A stretch of 64,000 nt of DNA from Methylovirgula sp. (GCF_037200945.1 NZ_JBBCGP010000001.1:2168501-2232500); one strand, 5' to 3'. Numbered from the stretch's first letter, positions 42,372 to 51,782 are shown. Program-made: numbers and translations. The notes: generated from the letters alone by a model not told the origin.

Positions 42372-43598
42372 TTACGCCGCCGGGCGAAAATCCATGCGGA
42401 ATGGGTCGTCGCGCTGAATGTCCTCGACGAATTGCAGGATTTCCCGCTGCAGACTCGTCGCGCCGCCAGACAATGAGGATGACAGTGCGGTGAGTTGTCT
42501 GGCCGCCGATTGTGTCAGCTTGGCCGCCTCGCTGACGCCGGCGATATTGACGTTCACGTCCTCGGTGCCGCGGGCGACGCGCTGGGTATTTTCGGCGATT
42601 TCGCGCGTTGCCGAATTCTGCTCTTCCATCGATTGCGCGATGAGCCCCGCGGCCTCGCGGATCGAGGCGATTGTGGCCAGCATCTTACCGATCGAGCCGG
42701 TGGTGCCGAGAATGGCGGTCTGAATCTCTACGACCTTGGTGCTGATCTCGCCGGTCGCGCTGGCAGTTTGGCGCGCCAATTGTTTGACCTCGGAGGCGAC
42801 GATGGCAAAGCTGCGACCGGCCTCGCCGGCCTTGGCTGCCTCGATCGTCGCGTTGAGCGCGAGAAGGTTGGTTTGCTCAGCGATCTTCTTGATGAGTTCG
42901 ACAACATTTTCGATTTTTTCGGCCGCCGAGACGAGCAGCTTGACGCTGGCGTCGGTGCGTGCCGCCTCGACCGAGGCGTGCATGGCCGTATCGGCCGATC
43001 CCGCGACCTTGTAATTGATTACGCCGATCGACACCGAAAGCTGCTCGACGGAGGCGGCGACGGCCTGAATGCTCTCGGCAGTTTCGTCGGCTGCGCCGGC
43101 GACGTTATGAGCCTGCTGCGCTGTATCTTCCGCCGTGATGGAAAGGTGCTGGGCGGACTGCGCAACCGCATCCGAGGAATGCGAAAAGGTCGCCGCGAGC
43201 CGCTGCACACGCTCGGCAAAAGTGCCGGTGACGCGATGACGATGGGCGATGCGGTCGGCGCGCTGGCGCTGCTCCAGGCTCTGGGCTTCGCGCAGGTGCT
43301 CGGCCTCGATCAGTACGGCGCGCAGGAGAACGAGCGCGTGCGCCATGTCGCCAATTTCACCTGCTGCGGAAAAGATCGGGATGGAGGCCGCTGCATCGCC
43401 GGCGGCGAGCGTCTTCATCGCTTGCGTGAGCTGACGCAAGGGCCGTAAAACGCGCAGTGCTACAAAGGCGATCAATACACTCGTCGTCGCCACGCCAATG
43501 ATCGCCAACGGCGTATATGCCGTGGCGGCGATCGCGATGAAGCACGCGAAAATGATCGCGGCCAGCGCGTACACCACCAAGCTGATCGTCGGCTTCAT
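42372..43598 (-). CDS. methyl-accepting chemotaxis protein
   Basis: A 408-residue receptor. Two adjacent hydrophobic spans (about 5-27 and 28-50) leave essentially no periplasmic domain, then a HAMP region (LRPLRQLTQAMKTLAAGD) and a long coiled-coil signalling domain follow. The hairpin tip IAEQTNLLALNATIEAAKAG with VASEVKQLARQ binds CheA/CheW. It probably senses internal or membrane-borne cues. ATG 43598 (MKPTIS) is preferred over 43625. It is convergent with the PdhS-like gene, 8 bases apart. Confidence 0.9.
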   Translation of the reverse strand: MKPTISLVVYALAAIIFACFIAIAATAYTPLAIIGVATTSVLIAFVALRVLRPLRQLTQAMKTLAAGDAAASIPIFSAAGEIGDMAHALVLLRAVLIEAEHLREAQSLEQRQRADRIAHRHRVTGTFAERVQRLAATFSHSSDAVAQSAQHLSITAEDTAQQAHNVAGAADETAESIQAVAASVEQLSVSIGVINYKVAGSADTAMHASVEAARTDASVKLLVSAAEKIENVVELIKKIAEQTNLLALNATIEAAKAGEAGRSFAIVASEVKQLARQTASATGEISTKVVEIQTAILGTTGSIGKMLATIASIREAAGLIAQSMEEQNSATREIAENTQRVARGTEDVNVNIAGVSEAAKLTQSAARQLTALSSSLSGGATSLQREILQFVEDIQRDDPFRMDFRPAA

Positions 43599-43693
43599 TA
43601 TTTGTTTCCGGCGCGAAACGCGCATTTGTTTGAAGCTAGAGCTGAGTCGCTTAATAAAGCAGAAAAGTATATAAATTTTATAGAGATATTACC

Positions 43694-44365
43694 TCAAGAC
43701 GGTGCGTCGACGATGATGATGTGCAGCGTGCGGGGGCCGTGCGCGCCGAGGAGCAGAGTCTGCTCGATATCGGCCGAGCGCGATGGGCCGGTGATGAAAT
43801 TCACCGTGCGTGGCATCGCCCCCTCGCCATAGGCGGCGCGCAGCATTTCCCAGAACGCCTCGTAATTGCCGACGATCCTGCCAGCCTCGATGATGACGAT
43901 ATGCGTCTCGGGCAGGAAATTGAGCGTCGTCGGATTATCCCGCCCGGAGACGAGCGCCAGCGTTCCAGTCTCCGCGATGGCGGCGAAGGCGTGCGAAAGG
44001 CTGACAACATCGTCCGCTTGCGCCGGGCCAGCGTCGAGCGTCAGCGTCGCCGCTGTCCAAGGCAAAGCGGCAAGATACAGGTCTTCGCCCTTGCGCAGAC
44101 GCGGCGGCAGATTTCTCGCGCGCAGGAAATCCGCGATCCGCGCCGGAATCTCGGCCGCTGTCGTGACATGTTCGACGGTCGCGAACACGCGCTCAGCTTC
44201 GGCACGAAAGAGCGCGGCGGGATCGGCGGTTTGCCCTCGCGCCGGGACGACACCCTCAGGCGTAGCAGCGAACCGCGCCGCGACCGCCCGGCGCCGTGCA
44301 TCCTCATTGCCCGTGACACCGAGCGCACGGCGAATATCGCCGAAAATCTTCGCCCGGTCGCTCAA
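43694..44365 (-). CDS. lutC: LutC/YkgG-family lactate utilization protein
   Basis: A 223-residue LUD-domain protein, third subunit of the LutABC L-lactate oxidation system. The conserved FAAIAETGTLALVSG, NFLPETHIVII and C-terminal FITGPSRSADIEQTLLLGAHGP blocks are present. The start is probably the TTG at 44365, which forms a TTGA overlap with the lutB stop and is preceded by GAGGAAAAG; the frame itself is open to 44443. Translation would be coupled to lutB. Confidence 0.88.
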   Translation of the reverse strand: MSDRAKIFGDIRRALGVTGNEDARRRAVAARFAATPEGVVPARGQTADPAALFRAEAERVFATVEHVTTAAEIPARIADFLRARNLPPRLRKGEDLYLAALPWTAATLTLDAGPAQADDVVSLSHAFAAIAETGTLALVSGRDNPTTLNFLPETHIVIIEAGRIVGNYEAFWEMLRAAYGEGAMPRTVNFITGPSRSADIEQTLLLGAHGPRTLHIIIVDAPS

Positions 44366-45786
44366 GGTCTTTTCCTCAGCGCAGAAAATTGCGCCTGAAA
44401 CGTCCCGCCTTGCGGTGCTGGGAAGTCGCGGCTTGCGGTCCAACCGTCAGCGAACGGTAGCGCGCGGAATTTTCCCGCGTGTCCGAGCAGCGCGAGTGCC
44501 CACATGCCCATCCGCGCGGCGAAACCGTAGAGCGCCGGCCGCTTGGCCAAAAAGCCCCAGAAGGCGAGCCCGATCCGCTGCGACTCCGGCCCGATATGGC
44601 GGTTGAACGCGCGCGTGCGCCAATCGCGCAGCAATTTCGGCAGGGGAATGCGCACCGGGCAGACACTCTCGCACGCGCCACAGAGCGTCGAGGCGTTGGG
44701 CAGATCGGACGAATGATCGAGGCCGAAGAGGCCCGGCGTCAGCACCGAGCCCATCGGTCCCGGATAGACCGAGCCATAGGCGTGACCGCCGATGGATTGA
44801 TAGACCGGGCAATGGTTCATGCAGGCGCCGCAACGAATGCAGCGGAGCATTTCGGCGAAATCGCTGCCGAGCATTTTGGTGCGGCCATTGTCGAGCAGGA
44901 TGACATGATAGGCCTGCGGACCATCGGGGTCGGCCGGCCGGCGCGGACCGGTCGAGAGCGTCGTATAGACCGACATGTCCTGCCCGGTCGCAGAACGCGC
45001 CAGCACGCGAAGCAGTTCGCCGGCGTCTTCCAGCGTCGGTACCAGCTTTTCGATCGAGGCAAGGACGATATGGACCTTCGGAAGACTCTGCGAGAGATCG
45101 CCATTGCCCTCGTTGGTGACGATGATCGATGTGCCGGTTTCCGCGATCAGGAAATTCGCGCCAGTGATGCCGACGTCGGCGGCGAGGAATTTTTCGCGCA
45201 GGATTTTACGCGCTTCGGTCAGCAGCGAGGAAGGTTCTGTAAGATCGCGGTCATGTGGCAAATCGATATGTACACGACGGAAATCCGCTGCGACCTGTTC
45301 CTTCGTCAGATGCACTGCGGGGGCGATGATATGTGACGGCATCTCATGGCGAAGCTGGATGATATATTCGCCAAGGTCCGTCTCGACGGGTTCGATGCTC
45401 GCCGCTTCGAGGGCTGCATTGAGGCCCATTTCCTCGCCGATCATCGACTTGCCCTTGGCGACGCTTTTCGCGCCGTGCCGCTGACAGATATCGAGGACGA
45501 TGGAATTGGCGGTTTCGCTCGTTGCGGCGTAATGCACTATGCCGCCCGAAGCCAAAACCTTCGCCTCATAGGCTTCGAGGTAAAGATCGAGATACTCCAG
45601 CGTATGTGCCTTGATATCGCGCGCCGCATCGCGCAAAGCCTCGAATTCCGGCAGGCGCGCGATGGCCTTGGCGCGTTTGAGAATGAATCCGTCGCGCGAA
45701 TTATGCAGCGCGTGCTGCAATTGCGTGTCGCCAAGCGCACGATGCGCATTCGCGGTGAACTCTGCAGCGCTGAGCGGCGCGCTCAT
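44362..45786 (-). CDS. lutB: LutB-type iron-sulfur lactate utilization protein
   Basis: A 474-residue protein with an N-terminal LUD domain (including GITGANFLIAETGTSIIVTN) and a C-terminal ferredoxin-like domain. That domain has two 4Fe-4S motifs: CIRCGACMNHCPVY and CGACESVCPVRIPLPKLL. With LutA and LutC it oxidises L-lactate to pyruvate in a cytochrome-independent way. ATG 45786 overlaps the lutA stop by 4 bases. Length and motifs are normal. Confidence 0.93.
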   Translation of the reverse strand: MSAPLSAAEFTANAHRALGDTQLQHALHNSRDGFILKRAKAIARLPEFEALRDAARDIKAHTLEYLDLYLEAYEAKVLASGGIVHYAATSETANSIVLDICQRHGAKSVAKGKSMIGEEMGLNAALEAASIEPVETDLGEYIIQLRHEMPSHIIAPAVHLTKEQVAADFRRVHIDLPHDRDLTEPSSLLTEARKILREKFLAADVGITGANFLIAETGTSIIVTNEGNGDLSQSLPKVHIVLASIEKLVPTLEDAGELLRVLARSATGQDMSVYTTLSTGPRRPADPDGPQAYHVILLDNGRTKMLGSDFAEMLRCIRCGACMNHCPVYQSIGGHAYGSVYPGPMGSVLTPGLFGLDHSSDLPNASTLCGACESVCPVRIPLPKLLRDWRTRAFNRHIGPESQRIGLAFWGFLAKRPALYGFAARMGMWALALLGHAGKFRALPFADGWTASRDFPAPQGGTFQAQFSALRKRP

Positions 45787-46553
45787 CTTTTCCGTGCCTC
45801 GCAGATCGCCGGTTGATCGGTCATCCCGGCAAGCACCTCGACGAAATGGCGAACCTCGATCGCGCTACCTTTGCGCGCCAGCCGTCCGGCGATGTTCATC
45901 AGACAGCCGAGATCGCCGGCGAGCAGAACGGATGCGCCGCTTTTCTCGGCGGCATCGGCTTTTTCATCGACAATCGCAGCGGAGATCTCGCCATATTTCA
46001 CCGCGAACGTGCCGCCGAAGCCGCAGCAGCGCGTGTGATCGTCCATTTCGACAAGATCGAGCCCGCGCACCGAGCCGAGAAGCTCGCGCGGTTGCGCGGC
46101 GATGCCCAGTTCGCGCAGGCCGGAGCAGGCGTCATGATAGGTCACGCGGCGTGGAAATTCGGCATCGACCTGCGTGACGTTCAAGACCGTGACAAGAAAG
46201 GCTGACAGTTCATAGACCTTGGCGGCGAACGCCTGTGCCTCGGCTTCAAAATCGGGGTCATTGGCGAAAAGTGCCGGATAATGTTTGGCGAGCATTCCGG
46301 CGCAGGAGCCGGACGGAGCGACCACATAATCGTATGGTGCGAAGGCTTCGATCACCGGCCTTGCGAGTTCCTTGGCCAAGCGCCGGTCGCCAGAATTATA
46401 TGCAGGCTGCCCGCAGCAGGTTTGCGCTGGGACTTCGACGCGGCAGCCGGCATCTTCGAGCAGCTTGACGGTCGCCCAGCCAATCGATGGGCGAAACAGA
46501 TCGACAAGGCAGGTGACGAAGAGGCCGACACGCGGCCTTTGTGGAATTTCCAT
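45783..46553 (-). CDS. lutA: LutA-type (Fe-S)-binding oxidoreductase
   Basis: A 256-residue protein of the CCG-domain family, first gene of lutABC. Two cysteine-rich CCG motifs are visible (QTCCGQPAYNSGD and TRCCGFGGTFAVK), each the ligand set of an unusual Fe-S cluster, plus DACSGLRELG. It would transfer electrons during lactate oxidation. Its promoter must lie in the 50-base gap shared with the divergent CYTH gene. Confidence 0.92.
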   Translation of the reverse strand: MEIPQRPRVGLFVTCLVDLFRPSIGWATVKLLEDAGCRVEVPAQTCCGQPAYNSGDRRLAKELARPVIEAFAPYDYVVAPSGSCAGMLAKHYPALFANDPDFEAEAQAFAAKVYELSAFLVTVLNVTQVDAEFPRRVTYHDACSGLRELGIAAQPRELLGSVRGLDLVEMDDHTRCCGFGGTFAVKYGEISAAIVDEKADAAEKSGASVLLAGDLGCLMNIAGRLARKGSAIEVRHFVEVLAGMTDQPAICEARKR

Positions 46554-46603
46554 GCGGCAAGTATCGGGGGCGACAGCTACCGCGTCAACATTTTGAGGGA
46601 CAG

Positions 46604-47080
46604 ATGGGTCAGGAGATCGAACACAAGTTCCGCGTCAATGTTTCGCGCTGGCGGCTGCAGGATGAGGGCGTCGCCATCCGGCAGGGTTATCTCTCGACCG
46701 AGAAGGATCGTGTGGTTCGCATCCGCACCGCGGGATCGAAGGCCTATCTCACAATTAAAGGCCCCGGACATATCAGCCGCGCGGAATTTGAATATGAGAT
46801 CCCGTTCGAGGACGCCTCATCGATGTTGGACGATCTCTGCCTGCCGGGGGCGATCGAGAAAACGCGCTACAAGCAAGAATTTGGCGGCCATATTTGGGAG
46901 ATCGATGTCTTTCACGGCGACAACGAGGGCCTCGTCGTGGCCGAGATCGAGCTTAAACACGAGGGCGAGACTTTCGAGCGGCCCGATTGGGCCTTGGATG
47001 AGGTCTCTGAGGACCCACGCTATTTCAACGCCAGCCTGTCGAAAGCGCCGTTCAAGACCTGGCCCGAGACGCAGCGCTGA
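46604..47080 (+). CDS. CYTH-domain protein (triphosphate tunnel family)
   Basis: A 158-residue single-domain CYTH protein. The signature EIEHKFRV at the N-terminus and alternating charged strands (VVRIRTAGSKAYLTIKGPG, EFEYEIPFEDA, GLVVAEIELKHE) line the triphosphate-binding tunnel. Bacterial members are mostly inorganic triphosphatases; a class IV adenylate cyclase activity is less likely. ATG 46604 follows GAGGGACAG. It sits between the divergent lutABC operon and glcDEF. Confidence 0.9.
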   Translation: MGQEIEHKFRVNVSRWRLQDEGVAIRQGYLSTEKDRVVRIRTAGSKAYLTIKGPGHISRAEFEYEIPFEDASSMLDDLCLPGAIEKTRYKQEFGGHIWEIDVFHGDNEGLVVAEIELKHEGETFERPDWALDEVSEDPRYFNASLSKAPFKTWPETQR

Positions 47081-47127
47081 CCGTCAAAAAGCTTGCGACG
47101 GGGCATGGCTTCGGCGCATGGTCGGGC

Positions 47128-48564
47128 ATGACTGGCATTCAATTTCCAAAGCCTGACGCGTCGATCCTTGCCCGGCGCGAGGCGATTATCGAAGGCCTCA
47201 AGCCCCTGGTTGCGCCGGAGTCGCTCATTACGACCGAGGACGAACGCCGCGCCTTCGAGACCGACGCGCTGACCGCTTATCGCCGTATGCCGCTTGCGGT
47301 CGTCCTGCCGCGCTCGACCGAAGAGCTGTCCGCGGTCATGGCACATCTGCATAAGGAAGGCGTCAATGTCGTCGCGCGTGGCGCCGGCACATCGCTCGCC
47401 GGCGGCGCCATTCCGCAGGAAGATGCTGTCGTTATCGGCGTCGCCAAAATGGCGCGCATCCTCGACATCGATTACGCCAATCGCACAATCCGCGTGCAGT
47501 CGGGCGTGACCAATCTTTCGATATCAAATACGGTCATGGCGGAGCGTTTCTTTTATGCGCCCGATCCGTCGTCACAACTTGCGTGTACGATCGCTGGCAA
47601 TATCGGCATGAATTCCGGCGGCGCGCATTGTCTCAAATACGGTGTGACGACCAACAATGTGCTGGGCGTCAAAATGGTGCTCGTCGATGGCACAGTGGTC
47701 GAGATCGGTGGCCCCTATCTCGACAATGGCGGCCTCGATCTGCTCGGCCTCGTCGTTGGCTCCGAAGGCCAGCTTGGCATCGTGACGGAGGCGACCCTGC
47801 GCATCCTGCCGATGGCGGAGGATGCGCGCCCGGTGCTCTTTGGCTTTCCAACGAGCGAAGCGGCCGGTGGCTGCGTCGCAGCGATCATCGGCGCCGGGAT
47901 CATTCCGGTCGCGATCGAATTCATGGACAAACTCGCCGTCGAAATCTGCGAGGATTTCGCCCATGCTGGCTATCCGCTCGACGTTGCTGCGCTGCTCATC
48001 ATCGAGTCGGAAGGTTCGCCCGCCGAGATCGACGCGGAGCTCGCCAGGATCGTTGCCATCGCCAAAGATTATGGCGTGAGCGTCGTCAAGGAATCGAAAT
48101 CCGCGATGGAGACGGCGGCGATCTGGAAGGGCCGAAAATCCGCTTTCGGCGCCACGGGACGCGTCGCGGATTACATCTGCATGGACGGCACAATTCCGAC
48201 TGGCAAGCTGCCGCAGGTGCTCCACCGGCTGAACGAGATCGTTGCCGATCTCGGTCTGCGCGTCGCGAACGTCTTCCATGCCGGCGACGGCAATCTGCAT
48301 CCGCTCGTGCTCTACAACATCAACGATCCCGCCGAGCAGGCAAAGGCCGAGAAGGCGGGCGAGGAAATCCTCAAGCTCTGCGTCGAGGTCGGTGGCTGCC
48401 TGACCGGCGAACATGGCGTCGGAATCGAGAAGCGCGACCTGATGCCGTATCAATTCACACCGGTCGATCTGGCGCAGCAGATGCGCGTGCGCGCCGCCTT
48501 CGATGCTGGCTGGCGGCTCAACCCGGCCAAGGTCTTTCCGCTCGAGGGGAGAGCGGCGGCTTAG
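47128..48564 (+). CDS. glcD: glycolate oxidase subunit GlcD (FAD-linked)
   Basis: A 478-residue FAD-binding flavoprotein that oxidises glycolate to glyoxylate with GlcE and GlcF. The FAD-binding motifs VVARGAGTSLAGGAIPQ and GMNSGGAHCLKYGVT are present, as are the C-terminal HAGDGNLHPLV and GEHGVGIEKRDLM. D-lactate dehydrogenases are close relatives, but the following glcE and glcF genes make glycolate oxidase the best call. The start is ATG 47128. Confidence 0.93.
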   Translation: MTGIQFPKPDASILARREAIIEGLKPLVAPESLITTEDERRAFETDALTAYRRMPLAVVLPRSTEELSAVMAHLHKEGVNVVARGAGTSLAGGAIPQEDAVVIGVAKMARILDIDYANRTIRVQSGVTNLSISNTVMAERFFYAPDPSSQLACTIAGNIGMNSGGAHCLKYGVTTNNVLGVKMVLVDGTVVEIGGPYLDNGGLDLLGLVVGSEGQLGIVTEATLRILPMAEDARPVLFGFPTSEAAGGCVAAIIGAGIIPVAIEFMDKLAVEICEDFAHAGYPLDVAALLIIESEGSPAEIDAELARIVAIAKDYGVSVVKESKSAMETAAIWKGRKSAFGATGRVADYICMDGTIPTGKLPQVLHRLNEIVADLGLRVANVFHAGDGNLHPLVLYNINDPAEQAKAEKAGEEILKLCVEVGGCLTGEHGVGIEKRDLMPYQFTPVDLAQQMRVRAAFDAGWRLNPAKVFPLEGRAAA

Positions 48565-48605
48565 ATGGGCGACAGGCCCGTTTATCCGTGCTAGCCCACG
48601 CCGCC

Positions 48606-49808
48606 ATGAATTCCGTTGCTCCCAAGACTGAGGCCGAGACTGTCGAAGCCGTCAATGCGGCCCGCACGGTGGGTCAGCACATTGACATCCAGGGCGGCGG
48701 CACGCGCGCGGGATTCGGCCGTCCGGTCGAAGCGGAAACGCAGCTTTCGACGCGCGGCCTCACGGGCATCACACTCTACGAGCCGAGCGAACTCGTCATC
48801 TCGGCGCGCGCGGGCACGCCGCTCAGCGAGATCGAAGCCACGCTGAAAGAGAAAAACCAGGCGCTGCCATTTGAGCCGATGGATCATCGTGCGCTCTATG
48901 GCACGTCGGGCGAACCGACGATCGGCGGCATCGCGGTGTGTAACATCTCCGGCCCCAGGCGCATTTCTGTGGGCGCGGCGCGCGACCTGCTCATTGGCCT
49001 GCGTTTCGTTAACGGTCGCGGCGAGATCGTCAAGACTGGCGGCCGCGTGATGAAGAATGTCACCGGCCTCGACCTTGTGAAACTTCTCTGCGGCAGCCAT
49101 GGCACGCTTGGCGTGATCACGGAAGCGACGTTCAAGGTATTGCCACATCCCGCCTTCGTTGGGACGCTGGCGCTCTATGGGCTGGCGGATGGCAAAGCCG
49201 TCGCCGCACTCTGCGCCGCGGAAGGCTCGCCGCTCAGCATCAGTGCCGCCGCGCATCTGCCGGCCGGCCTTGCGACGCCGGAGCCGCTCACGTTATTTCG
49301 TCTTGAAGGGCCGCAAGCCTCCGTCGATGAACGGCTCTCGGCGTTGCGGCGAACGCTCGCGCCGTTCGAATCCGGGGAAGCCTTGGCGCAGGATTATGCC
49401 GGCGCGCTGTGGCGGGCTATCTGCAATGGCGTGCCGCTCGTGTCGCCGCCGGATGCTGCGATCTGGCGTGTCTCCATTCAGCCGACGCGGGCGCCCAAAT
49501 TTGTCGATCTCGTCTTGCGGCAGCTCCCGGCGCGTTATTTCTACGATTGGGGCGGTGGCCTCGTCTGGTTGTCGGTCGCGGCAGCGGGCGATGCCGGCGC
49601 GGCGATCATTCGCGGTGCACTGAAAGAGGCAGGCAATGGCCAGACGATCGGCCATGCGACCTTGATCCGCGCGCCGGATGATGTCCGCAGCCGCGTCGAT
49701 GTGTTCGAGCCGCTGTCGCCGCCGCTGCACAAGCTGACAAAAGACATTAAATCCAGTTTCGATCCGGACGGCGTTCTCAATCCCGGCCGCATGTACGCGG
49801 GTATCTGA
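48606..49808 (+). CDS. glcE: glycolate oxidase subunit GlcE (FAD-binding)
   Basis: A 400-residue second flavin subunit of glycolate oxidase. The FAD-binding core shows DIQGGGTRAGFGRPVEA, the EPSELVISARAGTPLSEIE segment, GEPTIGGIAVCNISGPRRIS and GGRVMKNVTGLDL. The C-terminus has the usual DPDGVLNPGRMY. I use ATG 48606; a GTG at 48588 would add six residues. It lies 41 bases after glcD and 3 bases before glcF, so one operon. Confidence 0.93.
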   Translation: MNSVAPKTEAETVEAVNAARTVGQHIDIQGGGTRAGFGRPVEAETQLSTRGLTGITLYEPSELVISARAGTPLSEIEATLKEKNQALPFEPMDHRALYGTSGEPTIGGIAVCNISGPRRISVGAARDLLIGLRFVNGRGEIVKTGGRVMKNVTGLDLVKLLCGSHGTLGVITEATFKVLPHPAFVGTLALYGLADGKAVAALCAAEGSPLSISAAAHLPAGLATPEPLTLFRLEGPQASVDERLSALRRTLAPFESGEALAQDYAGALWRAICNGVPLVSPPDAAIWRVSIQPTRAPKFVDLVLRQLPARYFYDWGGGLVWLSVAAAGDAGAAIIRGALKEAGNGQTIGHATLIRAPDDVRSRVDVFEPLSPPLHKLTKDIKSSFDPDGVLNPGRMYAGI

Positions 49809-49811
49809 TTC

Positions 49812-51143
49812 ATGCAAACCGTTTTCACCGAGGCGCAGCTCGAAGACAGCCATATGGCCGTCTCGGAAAAAATCCTGCGCTCGTGCGTTCATTGCGGCTT
49901 CTGCACCGCGACCTGTCCAACCTATGTGCTCGAAGGCGACGAACTCGACAGCCCGCGCGGGCGCATCTACCTCATCAAGGAAATGTTCGAACAGGGCAGG
50001 GCGGCGCCCGCCGACATCGTCACGCATGTCGATCGCTGCCTGTCTTGCCTGTCTTGCATGACGACATGCCCATCAGGCGTGCATTACATGCATCTTGTCG
50101 ATCATGCCCGCGCCCATATCGAGGAAACGTACCAACGGCCGTGGACGGACCGTGGGATGCGCAGCCTGCTCGCGGCGGTGCTGCCCTATCCGCGCCGTTT
50201 CGCGCTGGCGCTGCGCACCGCCGCGCTGCTGCGACCCTTCACGCGAATTCTGAAACGCGTCGCGGGCGCACCCCGGAAGACCCCGCGCCTGATCGACCGG
50301 CTTGCCGCCATGCTGGCCCTCGCGCCGGGTGAACTCGCGCATTCTTCCAATGTGCCGGCAACATCTCCGGCACAAGGCGAGAAACGCGGCCGCGTCGCAT
50401 TGTTGAGGGGCTGCGCACAGCAGGTCTTGAATCCGCGCATCAACGAGGCGACGGTTCGTCTACTCACGCGCAATGGGATCGAAGTTGTCCAGGCGCCCGA
50501 CGAAGTGTGTTGCGGCGCGCTGGTACATCATATGGGCAAGACTCCGCAGGCGCTGGATTTTGCCCGCGCCAATGTCGATGCGTGGATGAAGGTCAAAGCC
50601 GCGGGCGGCCTCGATGCCATTCTCATCACCGCGTCGGGCTGCGGCACGACGATCAAGGATTACGGTTTCATGCTGCGCGAAGATCCCGCCTATGCCGACA
50701 AGGCGGCAGAAGTCTCGCGGCTTGCCAAAGACATTTGCGAATATGCCGCCGGGCTCGATCTCGGCGCGACGGCGCAGCCTCAAGAGCTGACCGTCGCCTA
50801 TCATGCCGCCTGTTCGCTGCAGCACGGACAGAAAATCACCGATCAACCGAAGCGACTTCTGAAGGCCGCAGGCTTCCGTCTGCGCGAGGTGTCGGAGGGC
50901 CACATCTGCTGCGGTTCGGCTGGCACGTACAACATCATGCAGCCCTATTTCGCCGAGCAGCTTCGCGAACGTAAAATCGGCAATATCGAAGCTGCGCGGC
51001 CGGACGTCATCGCTCTCGGTAATATCGGCTGTATGATGCAGATTGCGAGCGGCACGGATATTCCCGTGGTTCATACAATCGAGTTGCTGGATTGGGCGAA
51101 CGGCGGTCCAATGCCTTTGCAAATCGAACACGCCGGCGCATGA
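49812..51143 (+). CDS. glcF: glycolate oxidase iron-sulfur subunit GlcF
   Basis: A 443-residue electron-transfer subunit. Two 4Fe-4S motifs (CVHCGFCTATCPTY and CLSCLSCMTTCPSGV) are followed by two CCG domains (DEVCCGALVHHMG and GHICCGSAGTYN). It passes electrons from the flavin subunits toward quinone at the membrane. It completes glcDEF. The gene behind it (51168) starts only 24 bases later and may be cotranscribed. Confidence 0.93.
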   Translation: MQTVFTEAQLEDSHMAVSEKILRSCVHCGFCTATCPTYVLEGDELDSPRGRIYLIKEMFEQGRAAPADIVTHVDRCLSCLSCMTTCPSGVHYMHLVDHARAHIEETYQRPWTDRGMRSLLAAVLPYPRRFALALRTAALLRPFTRILKRVAGAPRKTPRLIDRLAAMLALAPGELAHSSNVPATSPAQGEKRGRVALLRGCAQQVLNPRINEATVRLLTRNGIEVVQAPDEVCCGALVHHMGKTPQALDFARANVDAWMKVKAAGGLDAILITASGCGTTIKDYGFMLREDPAYADKAAEVSRLAKDICEYAAGLDLGATAQPQELTVAYHAACSLQHGQKITDQPKRLLKAAGFRLREVSEGHICCGSAGTYNIMQPYFAEQLRERKIGNIEAARPDVIALGNIGCMMQIASGTDIPVVHTIELLDWANGGPMPLQIEHAGA

Positions 51144-51167
51144 TGTCACTCTCGGCGGGAGACGGAC

Positions 51168-51782
51168 ATGGCGGAGGATAAGCGCAAACGAAAAGCACCG
51201 CTGAAGACCGCGCGAAACGCGGCAGTGAAGAAGCGCGCGCCAGCCAAGAAAAAGCCGGCGTTGAAAAAATCCGTCGCGAAGAAAGTCGTTGCCAAAAAAT
51301 CTGTCGCCAAATCGTCTGCTGCGAAATCGTCTGCTGCGAAGTCGTCTGTGGCCAAGAAAATTCCGGCGCGGAAATCCGTGCCGATCAAAAAAGCGCGGGT
51401 AAGCAAGCGCGCGTTTCTGCCGCCTTTGCCGCCGCCAGCCTCGGCCCGCAAAGCCCCACGCAGCCCGGCGCGGTCACCATCGCGCGCCAAGGCGCTTGGC
51501 CGCACCAAGACTGGCGGCCACAAGGCTGTCCATGAAATCCCGACCTGCACGGAAGCGGTGTTGCGGCAGAAGCTGCGGCTCGCCGCGCCTTATATCGAGC
51601 TTTGGCTCGTGCAGAAGGACGGTGCACGGGTGGAAGAGGGAACGACGCCGGAAGCCGCGTTCGTTCGCATCTGGCAATGGCTCATGCTGGCGGCGGCGCT
51701 CGAAGGCAGCCATGTCGTGATCACGCCTGACCTCGTCCAAAAGCTTTTCGCTGAGGAAATGGGACGCGCTCCCACCGCGTAA
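51168..51782 (+). CDS. histone-H1-like Lys/Ala-rich protein with a distinct C-terminal domain
   Basis: A 204-residue protein. Residues 1-115 are Lys/Ala/Ser/Pro-rich with repeats such as AVKKRAPAKKKPALKKSVAKK and SSAAKSSAAKSSVAKK, like histone H1 tails and bacterial H1-like proteins, suggesting nucleic-acid binding. Residues about 120-204 form a neutral, conserved-looking domain (EAVLRQKLRLAAPYIELWLV). I do not recognise that domain. A 15-bp unit is repeated three times at 51309-51353, so the tail can vary in length. ATG 51168 follows GGCGGGAGA. The function is unknown. Confidence 0.75.
   Translation: MAEDKRKRKAPLKTARNAAVKKRAPAKKKPALKKSVAKKVVAKKSVAKSSAAKSSAAKSSVAKKIPARKSVPIKKARVSKRAFLPPLPPPASARKAPRSPARSPSRAKALGRTKTGGHKAVHEIPTCTEAVLRQKLRLAAPYIELWLVQKDGARVEEGTTPEAAFVRIWQWLMLAAALEGSHVVITPDLVQKLFAEEMGRAPTA
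51309..51353 (+). repeat. three tandem 15-bp units inside the histone-like gene
   Basis: AAATCGTCTGCTGCG occurs twice exactly (51309-51323, 51324-51338). A third, diverged unit AAGTCGTCTGTGGCC follows (51339-51353). Each unit codes for KSS(A/V)A. Confidence 0.9.
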
